Assembly (NCBI GenBank): GCA_031404155.1
Contig: JANNGZ010000326.1
Location: forward strand, 1 to 37,243
Direction of reading: 5' to 3'
DNA from: JANNGZ01 sp031404155
GTDB taxonomy: Bacteria; Pseudomonadota; Gammaproteobacteria; Burkholderiales; Burkholderiaceae_C
Length of the DNA: 37,243 bases
In this document: positions 31,666-37,243 of the stretch, piece after piece
How the letters are laid out: every line of letters starts with the position of its first letter
How positions within the stretch are numbered: position 1 is the first letter of the stretch
Position numbers and translations under genes: made by a program
The notes under the pieces: generated by a model
Told to the model about the DNA's origin: nothing
What the model saw: the letters and a program-made list of their open reading frames with translations, nothing else
Database searches by the model: none

Positions 31666-32325
31666 ATGCCCGCCAAGAAGCCACCGCGCCGCACCGCCGA
31701 ACGCATCCTGGAGGTCTCGCTCGACCTGTTCAACCGCTTCGGCGAGCCCAACGTGAGCACCACGCTGATCTCGGCCGAACTCGGTATCAGCCCGGGCAAC
31801 CTGTACTACCACTACCCGGCCAAGGACGAGCTGATCAACTCGCTGTTCGCGCGTTTCGAAACCAGCCTGAACGAGCTTCTGCACGCGGCCGACGGGGTGC
31901 GCAACGTGGAGGATGCCTGGTTGTTCTTTCACATGCTCTTCGAGCTGATCTGGAAACACCGCTTCCTCTACCGCGACCTCAACGACCTGCTGAGCAAGAA
32001 CCGCAAGCTCGAAACCCATTTTCAGTACGTGCTGAAGAACAAGAGCCGCGCGGTGGCCGCGGTGCTCGACGGCCTGACCCGCGGCAGTGCGATCAAGATC
32101 GACAGCCGCGAGGCCGAGCCCACCGCCACCGCGATGGTGGTGGTGCTGACCTACTGGCTCTCGTACGAATATGTGCGCGACCCACGGCGTGCGCTCGAGC
32201 CCGAGAGCGCGGGCGCGGCGATGGCGCGCGGCGCGGTGCATGTGCTCAGCCTGCTGCTGCCCTACCTGGACGAGCCTTCACGCGCGCACCTGCACATGCT
32301 CGCGAGCAACTACCGTCTGGCCTGA
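31666..32325 (+). CDS. TetR/AcrR-family transcriptional regulator
   Basis: A 219-residue repressor-type protein. The N-terminal helix-turn-helix is clear: RILEVSLDLFNRFGEPNVST, then LISAELGISPGNLYYHYPAKDELI. The C-terminal ligand and dimer domain is all-helical, with a Trp/Phe-rich stretch (AWLFFHMLFELIWKHRFLY). It starts at the ATG at 31666, divergent from the ABC operon by 97 bp, so that operon is the likely target. The ligand is unknown. It is followed by a small forward gene after 62 bp. Confidence 0.92.
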   Translation: MPAKKPPRRTAERILEVSLDLFNRFGEPNVSTTLISAELGISPGNLYYHYPAKDELINSLFARFETSLNELLHAADGVRNVEDAWLFFHMLFELIWKHRFLYRDLNDLLSKNRKLETHFQYVLKNKSRAVAAVLDGLTRGSAIKIDSREAEPTATAMVVVLTYWLSYEYVRDPRRALEPESAGAAMARGAVHVLSLLLPYLDEPSRAHLHMLASNYRLA

Positions 32326-32387
32326 ATCACGCCACCCGCATCCAGCAACCCGCACCAGCAACATCCATTTCAACGAAGGAGACAACG

Positions 32388-33155
32388 ATGGCCAAGTGGA
32401 CCGCCTTCCCTCACGAGCTCTACCCCTTCGACGCTGCATCGGTGAAAAAACAATGGGCCAAGTTGCACCAGGGTGACGCTGAAGCCCTGCCCAAGGACGA
32501 CAAGGTGCTCGCCGCCTGGGCGCTGTTCCACGCGGGCGAATTCCAGAAGGCCCACGACGCGGGGCTCAAGCTCGGCGGCCCAGGGTTCACCGTGGCCAAC
32601 AAGGCGCAGGCGATCTACGCCAACTACCTGGAGGGTAACGAGGGTACCCAACTGGCGATGTTCCAGGAAGTGGCCGAGCGGGCCGAAGCGCAGGCCGCCG
32701 AAGAGCCGAAGAACCCCAATGCCCACTACTGGATGGCCTATGCGCTCGGCCGCTACAGCCAGGGCATCAGCATCGCCAAGGCGCTGACCCAGGGGCTCGG
32801 CGCCAAGGTCAAGGGTGCGCTGGAAACCACGATCAAACTCGCACCCAAACATGCCGACGCGCATATCGCGCTCGGTGCCTTCCACGCCGAGGTGATCGAC
32901 AAGGTCGGCTCGCTGCTCGGCCGCACCCAGGGCGCGAGCAAGGACGCCGGCCTCACGATGTACAAGCAGGCGCTGAAGCTCAACCCGACGAGCGCGATTG
33001 CGATGATCGAGTACGCGAACGGCCTGGTGATGCTCGACGGCGACAAGAAGATGAAAGAAGCCGAAAAGCTCTACGAGCAGGCCGCCGCCTGCACCCCGCA
33101 GGATGCGATGGAGCGCCTGGATGTGGAGATGGCCAAGGAAGAACTCGACGAGTAG
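32388..33155 (+). CDS. TPR-like cytoplasmic protein of unknown function
   Basis: A 255-residue protein with no signal peptide. Helical repeats are visible, with TPR-like units around AWALFHAGEFQKAHDAG, NPNAHYWMAYALGRYSQG, HADAHIALGAFHAEVI and NPTSAIAMIEYANGLVML. It is Lys/Ala-rich, unlike the Arg-rich neighbours. AAGGAGACAACG gives a strong ribosome-binding site before the ATG at 32388, so good expression is expected. No enzymatic motif is seen; a scaffolding role is inference. Confidence 0.85.
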   Translation: MAKWTAFPHELYPFDAASVKKQWAKLHQGDAEALPKDDKVLAAWALFHAGEFQKAHDAGLKLGGPGFTVANKAQAIYANYLEGNEGTQLAMFQEVAERAEAQAAEEPKNPNAHYWMAYALGRYSQGISIAKALTQGLGAKVKGALETTIKLAPKHADAHIALGAFHAEVIDKVGSLLGRTQGASKDAGLTMYKQALKLNPTSAIAMIEYANGLVMLDGDKKMKEAEKLYEQAAACTPQDAMERLDVEMAKEELDE

Positions 33156-33372
33156 GTCGCAGCCCGCAGCCGGCGCCGCTTGCCACTTTGTTCGTCCCGC
33201 GCACATCGCGTCCGCCTGGCGTTGCGTGATCGACGCGTAACGCGCAAACCATAGAGCCGGGCTTGCCTGACTGCACGAAGAGTCGAACAGGCTGCTGCGC
33301 TACCGTGGCAGCGCAAGCGCTCAACGCAACCACACCCGGCGCCCAGTACCGACCGAATTCGAGGGGACAAGA

Positions 33373-35346
33373 ATGCCGCAAGGATCTTTTGCGCAGCCGC
33401 GCCGCCGCTCGCCTGCCCTGTCGGTGCTGGGCTCCTTGCTGGCGTTGCCGCTGGCGTTCGCCGGCACGGCCGCGCGGTCGCAGGCCGTGCCGCGGGGCGG
33501 CGGCGGCGGCGCCGCCGAAAACCAGGTGGTGATCACCGCATCGCGCTTGCCGGCCACGCCCGGCGGCTTGGCGCAGAACGTCACGATCATCGACCAGAAG
33601 CAGGTCCAGGAGATGAACCCGGGCCGCGTCGAAGACCTTCTGGGCCGCCTCACCGGCGTCTATGTCGACCGGGCCGGCAAGTCCGGCGGGTTCTCGTCGC
33701 TGTACATGCGCGGCGCCGAGAACAGCCACCTGCTGCTCATGATCGACGGTGTGAAGGTGAACGACCCCACCACCACCCGCGGCAGCGCCTACGACCTGTC
33801 GTCGATCGACGTGAGCCAGATCGAGCGCGTGGAAGTGCTGCGCGGCCCGGCTTCCGCGATCCATGGCGGCGAGGCGCTGGCCGGCGTGCTCAACATCGTG
33901 ACCCGGCGCGCCACGCAGCAAGGGTTCTCCGGCAGCGCCTACGCCGCGGTGGGGCAGCAGGGTCATCGCAAACTGGGCGGCACGCTCACCTTGGGCGCGG
34001 ACTCGCTGCGCGGGCAGATCAGCGTGGGCGCAAGCCGCGACGGCAATCTCAGCGAGGGCCGCCAGCGCCTGAACGACCTGTCGGGCTCACTGCGCCTGAC
34101 ACCGGGGCCCTCGATCGAGGCCGAGGTCTTCGTGCGCCGCACCGAGCGCGCTAGCGACGCCTTCCCGGACGACAGCGGCGGGCCGCGGCTGGCCATCAAC
34201 CGCGAGCTGACCCGGCGCGACGCCACCGACACCGCCTACGGTGCCAGCGTCGCCACCGGCCAGGCCTCGAGCCTGCGGTTGCAGGCGAGCGTCACGGTGT
34301 ATGAACGCGATGAGCGGGCGAACAACGTCGCGGTGGATCCCGGTGTGAGGTTCCCGGTGCCAGCCTTCAGCAGCGACACGAACTTTCGCCGCACCACGCT
34401 CAACGCCACGGTTTCGCGCCAATGGGGCACCGCGGCCAGCGTCGTGGCCGGTTTGGAACGCCAGCAGGAAGACGGCGGCCTGAACAGCCTGGGCGACTTC
34501 GACTTCGATGGCAATCCCGATGCACTCGCCTTCAACCTGAAACGACGCACCGACTCGGTGTTTGCCGAAGGGCGCGTGCGGCTCGTGCCGCCGCTGTCGG
34601 TGCAGGTCGGGGTGCGCCGCGACCGGGTGCAGGGCCTGAGCGCGGTCACCACCCCGCACCTGGGCGCGGTATGGGACCTGCCCAACGGCGCCACCACGCT
34701 GAAGGCCACCTACAGCAAGGGCTTCAAGCCGCCGAGCTTCTTTGCGCTGGGCTTCCCGATCGGCGCCAACCCAAACCTCCGGCCCGAGCGCAGCAGCAAC
34801 GCCGAGCTGACACTGGCGCATCGCTTCGGCAGCGACAGTTCGCTGGAGGTGAGCGTCTTCGAGATCGACTACAAGGACCTGGTGGACTTCACGGTCGACC
34901 CCAACACCTTCGTGCCGCTGAACATCAACCGCGGCACCATCGTCGTCAAGGGCGTCGAACCGGCGTTGACGCTGCGGGTGACCGAACGGCTGCGCGCGCA
35001 ACTCGGCCTCACCCTGCTCGACATCAACGAGGAGGACGGCCTGGCCCCGCTGCGCAACCGGCCCGAGCGCCGGGCCCATGCCAGCCTGGTCTACGACTTC
35101 GATGCCGGCTCGTCGCTGTTGGTCGCGGCTTCGACCACCGGCAGCTTCCTCGACCGCTCGAACCCCACCGCCGACATCACGATGCCCGGCTTCACCACGG
35201 TCGACCTGGCCTACGCCCTGCAGTTCGGCAAGCACACGCGCCTCAAGCTCGCGCTGGACAACGCCCTGAACAAGCGCTACGAGCAGTTCGTGGGCTTTGC
35301 TGCGCAGGAGCGGCGGATTCGCCTGGAGCTGCGTTCGGGGTTCTGA
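33373..35346 (+). CDS. TonB-dependent outer-membrane receptor
   Basis: A 657-residue receptor. The signal peptide (SVLGSLLALPLAFAGTA) is followed by a Gly-rich linker and a TonB-box-like VVITASR. The plug domain (about 60-165) shows VEDLLGRLTGVYVDR, LYMRGAENSHLLLMIDGVKVND and VEVLRGPASAIHGGEALAGVLNIVT. A 22-strand barrel ends in the usual aromatic (LRSGF). The shape is BtuB-like, but the 217 bp upstream show no cobalamin riboswitch motifs that I can recognise, so the substrate stays open. GAGGGGACAAGA precedes the ATG at 33373. Confidence 0.94.
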   Translation: MPQGSFAQPRRRSPALSVLGSLLALPLAFAGTAARSQAVPRGGGGGAAENQVVITASRLPATPGGLAQNVTIIDQKQVQEMNPGRVEDLLGRLTGVYVDRAGKSGGFSSLYMRGAENSHLLLMIDGVKVNDPTTTRGSAYDLSSIDVSQIERVEVLRGPASAIHGGEALAGVLNIVTRRATQQGFSGSAYAAVGQQGHRKLGGTLTLGADSLRGQISVGASRDGNLSEGRQRLNDLSGSLRLTPGPSIEAEVFVRRTERASDAFPDDSGGPRLAINRELTRRDATDTAYGASVATGQASSLRLQASVTVYERDERANNVAVDPGVRFPVPAFSSDTNFRRTTLNATVSRQWGTAASVVAGLERQQEDGGLNSLGDFDFDGNPDALAFNLKRRTDSVFAEGRVRLVPPLSVQVGVRRDRVQGLSAVTTPHLGAVWDLPNGATTLKATYSKGFKPPSFFALGFPIGANPNLRPERSSNAELTLAHRFGSDSSLEVSVFEIDYKDLVDFTVDPNTFVPLNINRGTIVVKGVEPALTLRVTERLRAQLGLTLLDINEEDGLAPLRNRPERRAHASLVYDFDAGSSLLVAASTTGSFLDRSNPTADITMPGFTTVDLAYALQFGKHTRLKLALDNALNKRYEQFVGFAAQERRIRLELRSGF

Positions 35347-35405
35347 GTTCGGGCCGGTCGCCGCGGTGGCGAGTGGATCGCCGCGCGGCGTAGCACCCGC
35401 GCCGC

Positions 35406-35428
35406 CGCGCGGCCAGCAAGGCCGCGCG
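35406..35428. terminator. GC-rich hairpin between convergent genes
   Basis: CGCGCGGCC (35406-35414) and GGCCGCGCG (35420-35428) form a perfect 9-bp stem with a 5-nt loop in the 152-bp gap between two convergent genes. There is no T-run on either strand, so it may slow polymerase or help Rho rather than terminate alone. Confidence 0.4.
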
Positions 35429-35498
35429 CGGTGAAGGTCCATGCCCGCCGAGGCACGCTGCGACGTCCCGACTGCTGGATGACTGGCGGACGCAGCGA

Positions 35499-37238
35499 TC
35501 AGCGCGCCGAGCTCGACGCGGCGGGTGCCGGCCGGCGCTTGTGCCAGCGAATCGTTTGTTCGGCTAGTGCGCGCTTGGGGGCGCCGTGAGCGACGAGCAA
35601 GCGGTCGAGCGCGGCGCCGCCTTCATCGGCGAGCGCGGCTTCGCGCGCTTGTGCAATCGCATCGGCACGCGATGCGGGCGAGTCGAACTCGGCGGCCCCG
35701 GCCAAGTGGTCGACGATGTGCAGCAGGTTGTTCTTGGCGCGTTCGTTGGTGCTGCCGTAACCCTTGATCAATCGACCGCAGCGTGCGAGTTCGAGCCCGA
35801 GCGCCGGGTGCGCCCGCGCCCCTTGTTCAACCGCGGCGAGCCAGCGTTCGATCAAGCGCTGTTCCAGCGCGAAGCGGCTGCCGCGCCGGCGCTGGTCCTT
35901 CAGGCTGCCGAGCAGGCGCAAAGCGATCGCGCCGAACACCGTGTGGCTTGCGACCTTCAGCGGCAGCGCCCAGGGCTCGTGGCCCGCCGCCTGGCGGCGT
36001 TTGTCCCAGGCCAGCAAGCGGTCGGCGAGCGAGCTCGGCAGCAGCGCGGCGAACTCGGCCACGCCGGGTTTGAAGTGCTCGAACACCTTGACGATCTCGT
36101 CGTCGCGCGCCGCCACTTCGCGGCGCACACGCGCGCTTCGACTGCTGCGCAGCTTGAGCTGGGCCACGCGGACGATGTCGTCGAAGGCCATCCACAACGC
36201 CAGCCAGCGCGAGGTTTCGTGTGTGGTGTCGGCGAAGCCGGTACCGCTGGTGCGGGCGTCGGCGTCGGCGCCGTCGCTGTTGGCGTCGCCGGCGCGGCCG
36301 GGCAGCAACCCAGCTTCGCACCCACGTTCCGCGGCGAGCACGCGTTCGAGCCGCTGGAGGTAGAGCGCCGCATAGTCGGCACCCTGGTACTCGACCAGGC
36401 GCGCATGGCCGAGGGCGAGCCGTTCATGCAGCACGGCCGGGAAGCGCGCCGCCACGTCGGCCGGCAGCATCGCAGGCACAGTTGCCGGTGTGATGTTGTG
36501 CTCTTCTGGCGGCGACGCTGCGCGCCGCTTCGCTTGCGTTATGGCCCGCTCCGCCGCCACAGCAGCGGCGGCCAGCGCATCACGCTGCGCCTGGGCCCGC
36601 GCCGGTGCCTGCGCCACCGCGTCGAAGCCGAGCACAAAACCGCGCAGGCTGGCCTCGACGCCGAAGCCGCCGCGGCGGATCGTGTCTTCAAATGCGGCAC
36701 GCGGCAGCGGCAGCACGCCGCTGGCGGCCACCGCGCCGAACATCACCGCGCTGATCACGGTGCCGGCCTGCCGCGCCATCGCGCTCATGTCGAAAACCTC
36801 GGCGCGCAGCGCGTTTTGCGCGATCGCCGAAAGCAGCGCGGTGTCGTCGACACGGCCGTCGCCGAGCTGCACCTTTTCGATCACGGTGAGCGCGCGCGCA
36901 CTGGAGGCGAGCAGCACGGTGCGCTGCGCGCTCGCCATGCCCAGGCCCACCTGGCGCACGGTTTCGAGCAGCTCCGAGGAGACGAGAAGATCGATCCCGC
37001 CGGGCACCGGATTCAGGCTGAACACCGGGCGTCGGCCGCCGAGTTCACGGTCGGGCCGGGAGAAGATTTCGACGTAGTAGGTGGTGGCGCCGGTGCGTTG
37101 CGCCACGCCAGGGATCGAGGTGCTCTGCGCGCTGTAGCCGCAGGCCAGCGCGGTGTCGAACAGCCACTGCGAGAGCACGCCGCCGCCCTCTCCGCCGAGG
37201 GCGCAGAGCAACACGGTGATCGGGCGGTCGGGGGACAT
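35499..37238 (-). CDS. Indolepyruvate ferredoxin oxidoreductase beta-subunit-like protein (IorB plus C-terminal DUF6537-like region)
   Basis: A 579-residue protein. The N-terminal part (about 1-210) is the gamma/beta domain of 2-oxoacid:ferredoxin oxidoreductases: VLLCALGGEGGGVLSQWL, then IPGVAQRTGATTYYVE and INPVPG-like SLNPVPGGIDLLVSSEL. The remainder (about 260-560) is a helical extension seen in fused beta-proteobacterial IorB proteins. The family oxidises aryl pyruvates to aryl-acetyl-CoA with ferredoxin. The catalytic alpha subunit should lie upstream, beyond the right edge; a TGA at 37243-37241, two bases before this ATG, could be its stop. The Ala/Arg-rich tail is poorly conserved. 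Confidence 0.88.
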   Translation of the reverse strand: MSPDRPITVLLCALGGEGGGVLSQWLFDTALACGYSAQSTSIPGVAQRTGATTYYVEIFSRPDRELGGRRPVFSLNPVPGGIDLLVSSELLETVRQVGLGMASAQRTVLLASSARALTVIEKVQLGDGRVDDTALLSAIAQNALRAEVFDMSAMARQAGTVISAVMFGAVAASGVLPLPRAAFEDTIRRGGFGVEASLRGFVLGFDAVAQAPARAQAQRDALAAAAVAAERAITQAKRRAASPPEEHNITPATVPAMLPADVAARFPAVLHERLALGHARLVEYQGADYAALYLQRLERVLAAERGCEAGLLPGRAGDANSDGADADARTSGTGFADTTHETSRWLALWMAFDDIVRVAQLKLRSSRSARVRREVAARDDEIVKVFEHFKPGVAEFAALLPSSLADRLLAWDKRRQAAGHEPWALPLKVASHTVFGAIALRLLGSLKDQRRRGSRFALEQRLIERWLAAVEQGARAHPALGLELARCGRLIKGYGSTNERAKNNLLHIVDHLAGAAEFDSPASRADAIAQAREAALADEGGAALDRLLVAHGAPKRALAEQTIRWHKRRPAPAASSSAR

Positions 37239-37243
37239 GGTCA

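Noticed and set aside
33156..33372. Cobalamin riboswitch before the TonB receptor
   Set aside because: The B12-box and conserved core words could not be found; only a GCCACTTTG fragment resembles part of one.
37241..37243. Stop codon of the indolepyruvate oxidoreductase alpha subunit
   Set aside because: TGA is at the right place on the minus strand, but only three bases are visible, so it is not reported as a gene.

Overview
The window looks like chromosomal DNA of a high-GC betaproteobacterium in the order Burkholderiales, probably near the Rubrivivax/Leptothrix/Methylibium group. The evidence is gene order (ibaG-murA-hisG-hisD-hisC-hisB-hisH-hisA, ispE-tRNA-Gln-prs-rplY-pth, rsmD-coaD-ferredoxin), a short HisZ-dependent type of HisG, a PEP-CTERM protein, and intergenic repeats of a kind I recall from Comamonadaceae-like genomes. 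The taxonomic placement is inference.

Layout. Positions 1-529 are the edge of an integrated element: a tyrosine integrase cut by the window edge, a 9-bp motif repeated between it and the tRNA, and a CAU-anticodon tRNA gene (530-606) as the likely attachment site. Positions 584-3459 hold a TPR-GGDEF diguanylate cyclase translationally coupled to hrcA. Positions 3569-7945 read forward: nadK, recN, rapZ and a LON-domain protein. Positions 7950-12088 read in reverse: mutY, a large dynamin-like GTPase and mutM, so the two 8-oxoguanine repair glycosylases flank a membrane GTPase. Positions 12180-18900 read forward: a TPR protein coupled to lolB, then ispE, tRNA-Gln, prs, rplY, pth and a DUF4124 protein.

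Positions 18883-31568 are mostly reverse. In transcription order they run: ABC ATPase, ABC-2 permease, ibaG, murA, hisG, hisD, hisC, hisB, hisH, hisA, hisF, rsmD, coaD, ferredoxin. The histidine cluster is interrupted twice by genes on the opposite strand: two small genes between hisD and hisC, and a CHRD/PEP-CTERM gene between hisA and hisF, where a terminator also sits at the hisA stop. hisI, hisE and hisZ are not in the window. Positions 31666-37238 hold a TetR regulator divergent from the ABC operon with a palindrome between them, a TPR-like cytoplasmic protein, a TonB-dependent receptor, and an IorB-like oxidoreductase subunit at the right edge.

The most interesting non-coding signal is a mosaic repeat family that fills three gene-gene gaps (lolB-ispE, the two small genes, and hisG-hisD). 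Each copy begins at the stop codon of the upstream gene and ends with the ribosome-binding site, start codon and first two codons of the downstream gene. The most interesting coding signal is the uncharacterised small gene pair inside the his cluster, with its own promoter and palindrome. I see no CRISPR array, rRNA, complete insertion sequence or recognised defence system.
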